From CAVRXQ01 sp963725215 (lineage in GTDB: Bacteria; Actinomycetota; Acidimicrobiia; Acidimicrobiales; Bog-793), in assembly GCA_963725215.1 (NCBI GenBank), contig CAVRXQ010000004.1, forward strand, positions 61,743 to 125,742: a stretch of 64,000 nt of DNA, written 5' to 3'. Shown one piece after another: positions 27,276-35,528 of this stretch. Below the pieces are notes generated by a model. It was not told the DNA's origin. It did no database searches and worked only from the letters and a program-made list of their open reading frames with translations. A program made the translations under genes and the position numbers. The stretch's first letter is position 1. The number at the start of each line of letters is the position of its first letter.

Positions 27276-27560
27276 GTGAGCAGCCCGCGACTGCCCGGCG
27301 GGGTGGTGCACAGGCTTCCCGGAGACCTGCGCAAGGCTCTGATCGCCAACCCCGCGGCAATCGATGCCTGGCGGGACATCACTCCTCTGGCCCGCAACGA
27401 ATTCATCTGCTGGGTCGAAGATGCCAAGCAGGAGATGACCCGGCAACGCCGCATTCGCCGGACCGAAGAGGAGCTTAAGGAGGGCCAGCGTCGGCCCTGC
27501 TGCTGGCCAGGATGCAAGCACCGCGAGCGCAACGCAGATCGCAGTCCCTCGGCCGGGTGA
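27276..27560 (+). CDS. YdeI/OmdA-type small protein
   Basis: This 94-residue soluble protein resembles the C-terminal helical domain of YdeI/OmpD-associated proteins: LPGDLRKALIANPAAIDAWRDITPLARNEFICWV, followed by EDAKQEMTRQRRIRRTEEEL. The final RPCCWPGCKHR supplies three Cys and a His and could bind metal. Annotated members are loosely linked to bacteriocin or peptide tolerance, but the biochemical role is unknown. The GTG start has little SD support. It lies 61 bp after katG in the same direction and might be cotranscribed. Confidence 0.7.
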   Translation: MSSPRLPGGVVHRLPGDLRKALIANPAAIDAWRDITPLARNEFICWVEDAKQEMTRQRRIRRTEEELKEGQRRPCCWPGCKHRERNADRSPSAG

Positions 27561-27858
27561 AACACCCTTTATTTATGAGGCACGAGGACGAGGAAGATGT
27601 TCGATGGGAGATCAGAGAACACCGTCGTTCTCAGCAGAACTAACCGCTGCGCGAGCGGCAATTCAACAAGCAGCGAGAGTCCGGAAACCACGGCCACACA
27701 GAAGTAGACGACGCTGAGGGATTCAATCGACAGATGCCATCGCAGGTGAACCGAGAACAAGCGAAGCGACGCGAGCACAAATAGAGAGATCGGGACCGGA
27801 TCCTGTCCAGGCCGTGCGGCGCAGCTTCCTCTATTCCTCCCGAGGTGCCGTGTGGCAA
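27561..27858. other. Non-coding stretch of lower GC between YdeI-like gene and Mo hydroxylase
   Basis: No convincing gene is present. The base composition is visibly less GC-rich than on either side. A 69-codon hydrophobic frame on the minus strand (27569-27778, containing YFCVAVVSGLSLLVELPLA) has no SD or known family. This stretch marks the left edge of the catabolic island and could be a boundary scar, but no repeat or integrase was seen. Confidence 0.35.
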
Positions 27859-30390
27859 TCAGCCCGGCAGTCGATGGCCGGGTGTGAGGGGCAGGTCGCG
27901 CAGTCGGCGCTCGGTCGCGTCAAAGAGGGCGTTGGCCACGGCCGGGGCCACGCCGATCATCGGGGTCTCGCCGGCGCCAGCTGATGGCAGGTCGGGGCGG
28001 TCGCAGAGCACCACCTCGATCTCCGGCAGGTCGGCGAACCGGGACGTCGGGTAGCGGGTCAGCGACGGTTCGTCGAGCCGGCCACCGGTAACGGGCAGAG
28101 CCTCGAAGAGCGCCCCGCCAAGAGCCATCATCGTCGCGCCCTCGATCTGGTTGATCACGGTGTCGGGGTTGACGACCGTGCCGCAGTCGTAGGCCGTGAC
28201 GACGCGCATGACCGTCACCTGATCGTCGGGTTCCACCCGTACCTGTGCGCAGGTGGCCACCCGGCCGCCCTTTTCCAAGCCCACCGCCAGGCCGCGCCCG
28301 GTGCGTATGCCGTTCGCCTTTCCGCTGCGGACGCCGTCCGCCCAACCGAACCGCTCGGCTGCCGCTCGGAGCACGTCGACCAGCCGGTCGTCGTCAAGGC
28401 GCGCCAGGCGGAATTGGAGCGGGTCCTCACCGCATTGGTGGGCCAGCTCATCGATCGCCGACTCCCGGGCGAAATTGTTGGCGGTGGCCGCCATGGCCCG
28501 GTAAGGCCCCTGTCGCAGGGGAGAGCGCGACGGCTGGTAGCGCAACCGGCGCGCCCGCGTCCGGTACGGAGGCGCGAGCGCGGCCGGGCCCGCGTTGACA
28601 TCGAGGAAGTCCCACGCCGCGAGCTCCCCGTCTCGGTCGAGGCCGGCAGCGACGTCGATAACCGCCATCGGGCGGACCGTGCCCCACCGCAGTTCCTCGG
28701 CCCGGCTCCAATGAACCCGCACCGGCCGCCCGGCCGCCCTGGCCAGGAGGGCGGCCTCGGTGGCCACGCCACCGGTGTGCTTGCCACCGAACCCGCCGCC
28801 TGTCGGCGGCACGACGACCCGGACGTCGGCCTCGTCAACCTCGAGGGCGGACGCCAGGTGGCTCCTCACACCGAAAGGCACCTGGGTCCCGGTCCACACC
28901 GTCAAGCGATCGCCATCCCACTCGGCGAGGGCCGCCCGCGTCTCCAACGGCACGTGAGCCAGGTAGGCGGTCGTGTACGTGGCACTCACCGACTGGGCGG
29001 CGATGGCCAGCGCCCCGGCGACGTCACCGGTCTCCTCGTCGACACGCTGCTCCCACCCCTCGGCCTCTGTGGGGTGGTTGCGCAGGTACTCCGCCAGGTC
29101 GTCACCGATCGGCGGCGGGGCGCCCCACTCGGCGTCGATCTTGGCCACGGCGCGGCGCGCGGTGGCCGCGTCGTCGGCAACCACGCCTACGAACGACCCC
29201 TCTTCGACCACTGTGACTCCACCGAAGACTTCCGCACGGCTGCAGTCGACCGAAAGCAATGTGGCGCCGGGGACGGGCGGCCGAAGGACTGCGCCGTGGG
29301 CCATCCGAGAGCGCTCGAGGTCCGACACGAACCGCCGGTGACCCGTCACCGCCTCAACTCGCCCGGCCGCGTAGCAGGAGCGACCGACGAGACGCCGGTC
29401 GACGGGCGCGACGAGTGCTGGCTCGGTGCTGATCACGACCACCCGGCATGCGTCGCCAAGTCGGCCGGGGCCGCCGAGGTCGCCGAGCGCCTGGCGAGCA
29501 CCGGCGGCGGCGCGGCGCAGCGCCTCACCGGCGTCGGGCATCGAGCGGCTGCCGAACGTGCCGATGTCGTAAGGGCAAACGTCGGTATCGCCCTGCACCA
29601 TCGACACCCGCTCGACGTCCACTCGGAGCTCCTCGGCGACGAGAAGGCGGAAGGCGGTCTGGTTGTCCTGGCCGACGTCGACCTTGCCGCTGAACGCGCG
29701 AACCAATCCCGATGGCGCCACGTGGATCCATGCCCCACCCTGCTGTGGCCAGCTCCCGAGTGGCTGGGCGGCCGGCCACACGCAGACGAGCCCGGGACCA
29801 AGGACGGCCTCGTACTCACGCCCCTCGGGAGGGACGAGGTCCCAAGGTCGCCGAGGTCTCGGCAGGAGGTTGGTCGCGTCGCAGTCCCCAACGATCTCCT
29901 CGAGGCCGTCGTCGCCCGCGCCCACCGCGGCTGACTTCCGCCGCAGTTCGGCCGCTCGGTGGGCGGCGCGGCGAATGCGCGTGTAACTGCCGCAGCGACA
30001 CAGGTTGGGCCCGAGGGCGGCGGCGATGGTGCCGTCGTCGGGCTCGGGGTCGTTGTCAACGAGGGCGGCGATGCGCAATGCCATCGCCGGGGTGCAGTAC
30101 CCGCACTGGAAGGCACGCTCCTCGACAATCGCCTGCTGCGCCGGGTGAAGCCTCCCGCCGGCGGCCAACCCCTCCACCGTCGTGACCGCCCGTCCGGCGA
30201 CTTCGCCAACGGTCGTCTGACACGACAGAACCGGCTCTCCGTCGACAAGCACGGTGCAGGCGCCGCACTCGCCCTCTCCACAGCCCGGCTTGGTTCCGAT
30301 GAGCCCGAGAGCGCCCCGCAGCCAGCCGATCAGCATCCCGGTCGCGGCGTCGAGCGGATAGGAACGACCGTTGACGATGACGGCTGGCAT
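27859..30390 (-). CDS. Molybdenum hydroxylase, fused [2Fe-2S] and Mo-cofactor subunits (isoquinoline oxidoreductase/nicotinate dehydrogenase-like)
   Basis: The 843-residue protein joins two subunits that are usually separate. The N-terminus (~1-165) has the plant-type cluster motif PGCGEGECGACTVLVDG (C37, C42, C45, C57) and the second cluster FQCGYCTP plus CRCGSYTRI. The rest (~195-843) is a molybdopterin-binding large subunit with PPTGGGFGGKH, QGPYRAMAATANN and the active-site Glu in SAGAGETPMIGVAPAVANA. No FAD subunit is present, as in IorAB, so electrons probably go to a cytochrome or quinone. No signal peptide is evident. Likely reaction: hydroxylation of an N-heterocycle or oxidation of an aldehyde. 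ATG 30390 is preferred to the upstream 30456. Confidence 0.82.
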   Translation of the reverse strand: MPAVIVNGRSYPLDAATGMLIGWLRGALGLIGTKPGCGEGECGACTVLVDGEPVLSCQTTVGEVAGRAVTTVEGLAAGGRLHPAQQAIVEERAFQCGYCTPAMALRIAALVDNDPEPDDGTIAAALGPNLCRCGSYTRIRRAAHRAAELRRKSAAVGAGDDGLEEIVGDCDATNLLPRPRRPWDLVPPEGREYEAVLGPGLVCVWPAAQPLGSWPQQGGAWIHVAPSGLVRAFSGKVDVGQDNQTAFRLLVAEELRVDVERVSMVQGDTDVCPYDIGTFGSRSMPDAGEALRRAAAGARQALGDLGGPGRLGDACRVVVISTEPALVAPVDRRLVGRSCYAAGRVEAVTGHRRFVSDLERSRMAHGAVLRPPVPGATLLSVDCSRAEVFGGVTVVEEGSFVGVVADDAATARRAVAKIDAEWGAPPPIGDDLAEYLRNHPTEAEGWEQRVDEETGDVAGALAIAAQSVSATYTTAYLAHVPLETRAALAEWDGDRLTVWTGTQVPFGVRSHLASALEVDEADVRVVVPPTGGGFGGKHTGGVATEAALLARAAGRPVRVHWSRAEELRWGTVRPMAVIDVAAGLDRDGELAAWDFLDVNAGPAALAPPYRTRARRLRYQPSRSPLRQGPYRAMAATANNFARESAIDELAHQCGEDPLQFRLARLDDDRLVDVLRAAAERFGWADGVRSGKANGIRTGRGLAVGLEKGGRVATCAQVRVEPDDQVTVMRVVTAYDCGTVVNPDTVINQIEGATMMALGGALFEALPVTGGRLDEPSLTRYPTSRFADLPEIEVVLCDRPDLPSAGAGETPMIGVAPAVANALFDATERRLRDLPLTPGHRLPG

Positions 30391-30411
30391 CGTTGGCAAA
30401 CTAGCGCAGGT

Positions 30412-30429
30412 TGTCCCGAAGTACAGGAC
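30412..30429. promoter_or_regulatory. IclR-type operator, site A
   Basis: GTCCCG-AAGTA-CAGGAC (30413-30429) is a near-perfect inverted repeat preceded by T. It lies in the 74-bp divergent gap between the Mo hydroxylase and the PEP-mutase-like gene, so it could control both. The core CGAAGTAC is identical to that of the distal importer site at 51703-51719. Assignment to IclR is inferred from a matching site at the iclR gene. Confidence 0.6.
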
Positions 30430-30464
30430 GACATGTCTCGACTCGTGGAATACCATGGCATGCG

Positions 30465-31382
30465 ATGAGCACCCCTGGACACCGCCTCCGAACGCTCATC
30501 GGCGAGCCGGGTCTGATCGTCTGTCCCGTGGTCAACGGTCCGCTTTCGGCCCGATTGGCTCAAGATGTCGGCTTCTCAACTGTCCTCCTGGGCGGTTTGG
30601 GCGTCGCCGCGGAACGGTTCGCGCTACCCGATCTGGGGTTGATCACGTTCTCGGACATGCTGGATCAGGTGCGTAACACGTGTGCGGCCGTCCCGGGATT
30701 CTCGGTCATCGCCGACGGAGACACCGGATACGGAAACGTGCTGAACGTGCGGCGTACCGTCATGGAATATGCGCGCGCGGGCGCCGCTGGCATCCTGATC
30801 GAGGATCAACTCTGGCCGAAAAAGTGCGGCCACTACTCGGGCCGCCACGCGGTCCTGTCCGCGGAAGAGGCGCGCATGAAAATTCGCGCGGCTGTCGATG
30901 CTCGTCGCGACGCTGGCGTAGACATCATCATCGTCGCACGGACGGACGCGCGCTCGGCGGTCGATCTCGACGAGGCGATGCGCCGCGCGAAAGCCTTCGA
31001 GGAAGAAGGGGCCGATGTCGTCTTCATCGAGGCGCTCAAGTCTGAGGAAGAGCTGCGCAGGTTCGCCGCGTCGCTTACGACTCATACATGGGCGAACATG
31101 ATGCCGAGGACGCCGCTTGTCAGCCGCCACAGCCTCGCGGAGATGGGTTTCAAGATTGTGACCTACAACGTTGCGCTGGCGGCCACCGTTCACTCAGTGC
31201 GCGCGGCCTTGACCGCGCTCGCGAAAGACGACATGAGCCAGCTACCGCCACTTGCTTCCTTCGACGAACTCGCAGAACTCGTCGAGCTGCCGGCGTTCAA
31301 GGACGCTGAGTCCCGGTACGCGATTGCAGAACAGGAATCCCAAACAGATCCGTTCGCCGACTCCCGTGACAGCAGCGGATAA
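30465..31382 (+). CDS. PEP mutase/isocitrate lyase superfamily lyase (2-methylisocitrate or dimethylmalate lyase-like)
   Basis: The 305-residue TIM-barrel enzyme carries the Mg-binding VIADGDTGYGN, the superfamily signature KKCGH (lyase-type Cys, in WPKKCGHYSGR), and IIIVARTDARSA. The presence of Cys in KKCGH favours C-C bond cleavage of a 2-hydroxy-dicarboxylate rather than phosphonate chemistry. 2,3-dimethylmalate lyase of nicotinate breakdown, oxaloacetate decarboxylase and methylisocitrate lyase are all members; the product cannot be chosen from sequence. ATG 30465 is used; GTG or ATG further upstream would cover the operator. Confidence 0.8.
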   Translation: MSTPGHRLRTLIGEPGLIVCPVVNGPLSARLAQDVGFSTVLLGGLGVAAERFALPDLGLITFSDMLDQVRNTCAAVPGFSVIADGDTGYGNVLNVRRTVMEYARAGAAGILIEDQLWPKKCGHYSGRHAVLSAEEARMKIRAAVDARRDAGVDIIIVARTDARSAVDLDEAMRRAKAFEEEGADVVFIEALKSEEELRRFAASLTTHTWANMMPRTPLVSRHSLAEMGFKIVTYNVALAATVHSVRAALTALAKDDMSQLPPLASFDELAELVELPAFKDAESRYAIAEQESQTDPFADSRDSSG

Positions 31383-31469
31383 GCGAGCCCTTCGGATATC
31401 GCGATCAGAAGCGATGCTTCGTACTTCTTCTCAAAACGATCGTGAAACTCCAGCGTCGAGACTGAACCG

Positions 31470-32303
31470 ATGAGAATCGGGCTCCTTCATCCGGGCGAGA
31501 TGGGCACCGCGGTCGCATCCGCCCTGAACGCGGGCGGCCATACGGTGCTGTGGGCTTCAGAAGGAAGAAGTACGACAACAACCCAGCGCGCAAGGTCGGC
31601 CGGCCTCGAAGACTGTGGCACTACCGGGGAGCTCGCCAGGCGCTGCAAGGTCATCATTTCGATTTGCCCCCCAGCAGCGGCCCTCGACGTCGCTCGCGGT
31701 GTGCCGTCTTTTGCTGGCATCTACGTCGATGCGAACGCGATTTCCCCGGCGAAGTCGCGCGCGATCGAGGGACAAGTTGACCGATACGTCGACGGATCGA
31801 TCATCGGTCCTCCTCCGACGCAACGCGACACGACCCGGCTCTACTTATCGGGCACCGAAGCCGACGCGATCGCCGAACTCTTCGCCGCGACGATTGTCGA
31901 ACCGGTCGTTGTGTCAAAGAACCCGGGCTCAGCTTCTGCCGTCAAGGTGGCTTTCTCCGCTTGGACGAAAGGAACTGCTGCGCTCGCGCTCGCCATCCGC
32001 ACGCTCGCGCGTGCCGAAGGCGTCGAGCAGCCGATACTGCGCGAGTGGGCGAATTCGCTACCCGATCTGCCCGAACTTTGCGAGTCGGCGGCACGGTCCG
32101 CGCAGCGCTACGGGTGGCGATGGTCGAACGAGATGGAGGAGATCGCCGACACTTTCGCGTCGACTGGCCTTCCCGACGGATTCCACCGCGCGGCGGCGGA
32201 GATCTACCGGCGCTCTCCTCGTGAGCCAGCGCGCGGCGACGCTCTCGAACGCGTCCTCTCGGCTCTCCGACAGGAACGACATTCGGGCGACGTCTCGCAG
32301 TGA
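31470..32303 (+). CDS. NAD(P)-binding 6-phosphogluconate dehydrogenase-like protein (DUF1932 type)
   Basis: This 277-residue protein starts with a Rossmann motif in beta-hydroxyacid dehydrogenase style (MRIGLLHPGEMGTAVASALNAGGH). CKVIISICPPAAALDVA follows, then YVDANAISPAK and DGSIIGPPP, the usual substrate loop. A C-terminal helical domain contains KNPGSASAVKVAFSAWTKGTAAL, where the Lys sits in the catalytic position of this superfamily. It likely oxidises or reduces a hydroxy acid. It lies 87 bp after the lyase in the same direction, so the two may act in sequence. Confidence 0.78.
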   Translation: MRIGLLHPGEMGTAVASALNAGGHTVLWASEGRSTTTTQRARSAGLEDCGTTGELARRCKVIISICPPAAALDVARGVPSFAGIYVDANAISPAKSRAIEGQVDRYVDGSIIGPPPTQRDTTRLYLSGTEADAIAELFAATIVEPVVVSKNPGSASAVKVAFSAWTKGTAALALAIRTLARAEGVEQPILREWANSLPDLPELCESAARSAQRYGWRWSNEMEEIADTFASTGLPDGFHRAAAEIYRRSPREPARGDALERVLSALRQERHSGDVSQ

Positions 32304-32337
32304 GCTTCCGCTTTCAAGAGCAGATGCACGACCGGCG

Positions 32338-32820
32338 TCAGTGTGGGATCGAGTCTCCGAGCACCCGCCCAGCCACCTCGACCGGTTTCGCCGAGACGAG
32401 GACGAAGGCCATCCGACATGGGGCGCTGCCGCGATTCGCAAAGCCATGGATCGTGCCGCGCTGAACGAGCAGGTCGCCTGCTTCGAGGTGGACCGTGTCG
32501 CCACCGTCTAGCTCCATGTCGATTTCCCCGTCGAGTACGACGCCGTAATCGACCGAGGCGGTTCGGTGCATGAACTCGGGGTTACCGGGCTCGAACTGCA
32601 CGACGCGAAACACGGTCCCGGCCGCGATCGTCAGTCCGATGTCTTGGATCGCGGCGTCGTCGTCTCCGTCGTTGTCGGCGGGAACCGAGTCGCTCGTCCA
32701 GAGAACCCGTGAGGCCACACGCTCGCGCCGAGGCACAAGTTCGTCCCGCCGATCGATCCGTACGATCGCTCGTCCCTCGTCATCGTGTCCAGTGACGATT
32801 CGCCTTACCGTCGTTTCTAT
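32338..32820 (-). CDS. Cupin-domain protein with apparent ATA start
   Basis: A single cupin barrel is clear: HRTASVDYGVVLDGEIDMEL and DTVHLEAGDLLVQRGTIHGF carry the two metal-binding motifs. The N-terminal ETTVRRIVTGHDDEGRAIV is a familiar opening of this small-molecule-sensing cupin group, but the only codon in place of its initiator is ATA at 32820-32818. An SD AGGAGG lies 5 bp upstream and an in-frame TAG just above, so no other upstream start exists; the next candidate is GTG 32736, which cuts off the conserved opening. Cupins of this kind often accompany catabolic clusters. The gene is divergent from iclR. Confidence 0.75.
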   Translation of the reverse strand: METTVRRIVTGHDDEGRAIVRIDRRDELVPRRERVASRVLWTSDSVPADNDGDDDAAIQDIGLTIAAGTVFRVVQFEPGNPEFMHRTASVDYGVVLDGEIDMELDGGDTVHLEAGDLLVQRGTIHGFANRGSAPCRMAFVLVSAKPVEVAGRVLGDSIPH

Positions 32821-32895
32821 CCTCGCCTCCTAGTTCTGCTGCGATCAGGATTGACGCCCGACTGCGACGACCTCATCCGCCCGTCGAGACAGATT

Positions 32896-32912
32896 GTCTT
32901 GCAATACGGGAC
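32896..32912. promoter_or_regulatory. IclR-type operator, site B (autoregulatory)
   Basis: GTCTTG-CAATA-CGGGAC shares the right arm CGGGAC and the 5-bp spacer with sites A and C. It lies between the cupin and iclR genes, ending 5 bp before ATG 32918. It would allow autoregulation and control of both directions. The left arm has two mismatches. Confidence 0.55.
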
Positions 32913-32917
32913 ACCCT

Positions 32918-33787
32918 ATGATCAAATCCGCTCGTATGCCAACCGCCGCCGACTCGAACTCCGACCGGAGCCCGGTTCAGGTCGTCGGGCGCGTGGCGGA
33001 CATTCTTCTGGCGCTGCGCGAAGAGCCCAACGGCCTCAGCCTCTCGGAGATCGCCACTCGTGTGGGACTCGCGCGCTCGACCGTGCACCGCCTTATTAGC
33101 GCGCTCGAACACGATGCGTTCGTTGTCTCAGCGTCTCCGAGCGGCGGCTTCCGACTCGGGCCCTTCTTCGGGAGCCTCGCGGTGGCCGCTTCTCGGCACT
33201 TCACGCGCGCGATGCACCGGGACATCGCCTCGCTTTCGCGCGAATTGAACGAGACGGTCGATCTCGCCGTGCTCGAGCACGACAAAGTGCTCTTCGTCGA
33301 CCAGGTCGCCGCCGACACTCAGCGCCTCAGAGCCGTCTCTTCCATCGGCGCCGTCTTTCCCGCCCACTGCACTGCAAACGGCAAGGCGCTGCTGGCCGGT
33401 CTGTCGAACGCTGAAATCGAGCGACTGCTCCCCGAGCGACTCGAGCAGTCGACACCGCACACGATCACTTCGCGTGCACAGCTACTCGAGGAGCTCGAGA
33501 CCGTACGAGAACTCGGGGTCGCCTACGACCGCGAGGAACACACGTTGGGGATCTGTGCCGTCGGTGTGGCGATCTCGCCCTTGAACTCCCCCGTCGCCGC
33601 GATCAGCGTCCCGTTGCCCTCGCAACGGTTCTATGGCAACGAACAGCGGATCGCGAAGGCTCTCCTGCGCGTGCGGGCACGTCTCGAACGTGAACTCGGG
33701 AGTCACCGCCAGTTGCCCCGAGGCGACGGACGAACGTCCGACGATTTGAAAGAACACCCTCGGGCCCGAACGAAAGGAAGCAAATGA
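32918..33787 (+). CDS. IclR-family transcriptional regulator
   Basis: The 289-residue regulator has an N-terminal winged helix-turn-helix (LSLSEIATRVGLARSTVHRLISALEHDAFV) and a C-terminal effector domain (GAVFPAHCTANGKALLAGL, VAYDREEHTLGICAVGVAIS and VAAISVPLPSQRF), the standard IclR small-molecule pocket. It starts at ATG 32918 or 32936, neither with a clear SD. The stop overlaps the hydrolase ATG (ATGA), so it is the first gene of the long catabolic operon. The palindrome at its own promoter recurs at two other loci in the window. Confidence 0.9.
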   Translation: MIKSARMPTAADSNSDRSPVQVVGRVADILLALREEPNGLSLSEIATRVGLARSTVHRLISALEHDAFVVSASPSGGFRLGPFFGSLAVAASRHFTRAMHRDIASLSRELNETVDLAVLEHDKVLFVDQVAADTQRLRAVSSIGAVFPAHCTANGKALLAGLSNAEIERLLPERLEQSTPHTITSRAQLLEELETVRELGVAYDREEHTLGICAVGVAISPLNSPVAAISVPLPSQRFYGNEQRIAKALLRVRARLERELGSHRQLPRGDGRTSDDLKEHPRARTKGSK

Positions 33788-35523
33788 CCATGTCCACCGT
33801 CCGGCCCCCACTTCCCGACGGGGTCGTGCTCGACGAGAACGTCCACGTCACGATGCGCGACGGAATTCGCCTCGCGGCGGACATCTATCGCCCGGATCGC
33901 GAGGGAAAGTATCCCGGGATCTTGTCGATGTCGCCGTACATCAAGGAGATCCAGCAGTGGCCGGGGGCGATCTCGCACTCCATCGAGGCGGGGAACACCG
34001 CGTTTTTCGTCCCGAACGGTTATGTGCACGTCATCGTCTCGGCGCGTGGCTCTGGGCTGTCGCAGGGACGGTGGTCGCCGTTCGAGCTCGCGCAGCAGCA
34101 GGACGGCTACGACATGGTCGAGTGGATCGCACAACAGCCGTGGTGCAACGGCAACGTCACGATGCTCGGCGACTCGTACTTCGGGGTCATGCAGTGGCTC
34201 GTCGGGCTCCAGCGGCCGCCGCACCTTGCGTGCGTCGCGCCGGTTGACGCGTCGACGGACTTCTACCGCGACTACGCCTGGAAGGGCGGGCTGTTCAATA
34301 CGAGCTTCTTTGGGATGTGGGGCCCGGACACGATGGCGCAGTGCTATTGGCCGGGTGAGGTCGACGGCAAGCTGCCGCCCGCCGATCTGTTCAACGCGTT
34401 CTTGTCCCACCCCGAAGATGGTGAGTTCTGGTGGAACATCTCTTCATGGACGAGGCTGCACGAACTACAGGTGCCTGCGCTCAGCATCGTCCCGCAGCCG
34501 AGTGCGAACCATTCGCGGGGTCAGCTGTGGGCCTATCCGAAGATCACGAGCCCGAAAAAGCTCGTCGTCCTGCCATGGAATCCGCAATCACACGTCACGT
34601 TCCTCGAGAGCATCCCGCTCAACGAATACATCCTCCGCTGGTTTGAGCACTGGTGCAAAGGAGTCGAGAACGGGATCATGGACGAGCCCGAGGTGATGAT
34701 CTGCGACTCGGTGACCCAAGAGTGGCGGTACGAGACCGAATATCCACTCGCACGTACGCAATGGTCGAAGTTCTTCTTCCACTCCGGTACCGAGCAGCCC
34801 GCGACGGAGCCTCCGTACGGCCGACTGAGCCTCGAAGCGCCGGCAGCTGAGGCTCCCGATTCATATCCGACCGGCTCAAGGCTCCCGTTCACGGCGGACA
34901 TGAGCCACGACCCGCGCACACCGGCAGCAACAGCGAGGTTGATCACCGGTGATCCGCAGATCGCCTTCGTCTCTGAGCCGCTCGCCGCCGACCTGCATGC
35001 GTGGGGTCCGATGAGCGTCTCGATCTGGGCGGCGATCGACACCCTCGACATGGCGTTCTTCGTGAAAATGGCCGACGTCGATGCCGACGGCAAGCGTCAA
35101 ATGATCTCCGAGCACGTGCTCAAGGCCTCCTACCGGGAGGTCGACGAGAGCCGCTCCACACCTGGACTGCCGTTCCATCCGTATCAGAGCCCGAAGCGTC
35201 CCGAACCCGGCGAGATCCACGAGTACCGCATCGAGCTGCCGCCGAAATTCTGGACGTTCCAAAAAGGGCACCAAATCTGGGTGCAGATCTCGAGCGACGA
35301 CAACGTGTACCACATGATGCTGCACACCATCTATACGTCGGAGCTGCTGCCCGTGCCTGGGACGGCGACGATCTTTCATGACGAGGCGCATCCCTCACAT
35401 CTCCTTCTGCCCGTGATCCCAGACGCACCAGAGGACAAGCAAGTAGCAAGACCGGTCTCCGACATTCACTGGCCGCCGATTCGAGAAGCGACGGCGAGTG
35501 GAGCCGAGAGGGCGCGCTCGTAG
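33784..35523 (+). CDS. CocE/NonD-family hydrolase (X-Pro dipeptidyl-peptidase-like acyl esterase/amidase)
   Basis: The 579-residue serine hydrolase has an N-terminal alpha/beta-hydrolase domain with nucleophile Ser131 in MLGDSYFGVMQW, an oxyanion Tyr in MSPYIKE (~52), and a C-terminal jelly-roll domain (from ~335). CocE-type enzymes cleave ester or amide bonds of small cyclic substrates such as cocaine or glutaryl amides. No signal peptide is visible, so it is cytoplasmic. It overlaps iclR by 4 bp and is 5 bp before hyuA. In this operon it could release or open the imported compound. Confidence 0.85.
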   Translation: MTMSTVRPPLPDGVVLDENVHVTMRDGIRLAADIYRPDREGKYPGILSMSPYIKEIQQWPGAISHSIEAGNTAFFVPNGYVHVIVSARGSGLSQGRWSPFELAQQQDGYDMVEWIAQQPWCNGNVTMLGDSYFGVMQWLVGLQRPPHLACVAPVDASTDFYRDYAWKGGLFNTSFFGMWGPDTMAQCYWPGEVDGKLPPADLFNAFLSHPEDGEFWWNISSWTRLHELQVPALSIVPQPSANHSRGQLWAYPKITSPKKLVVLPWNPQSHVTFLESIPLNEYILRWFEHWCKGVENGIMDEPEVMICDSVTQEWRYETEYPLARTQWSKFFFHSGTEQPATEPPYGRLSLEAPAAEAPDSYPTGSRLPFTADMSHDPRTPAATARLITGDPQIAFVSEPLAADLHAWGPMSVSIWAAIDTLDMAFFVKMADVDADGKRQMISEHVLKASYREVDESRSTPGLPFHPYQSPKRPEPGEIHEYRIELPPKFWTFQKGHQIWVQISSDDNVYHMMLHTIYTSELLPVPGTATIFHDEAHPSHLLLPVIPDAPEDKQVARPVSDIHWPPIREATASGAERARS

Positions 35524-35528
35524 TCGGC

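Noticed and set aside
27569..27778. Small hydrophobic membrane protein on the minus strand
   Set aside because: No SD, no known family and irregular composition; kept only as a comment in the gap entry.
31470..32303. 2-(hydroxymethyl)glutarate dehydrogenase of the nicotinate pathway
   Set aside because: The Rossmann part fits the superfamily but the C-terminal domain looks like the DUF1932 type, so the specific enzyme name is not justified.
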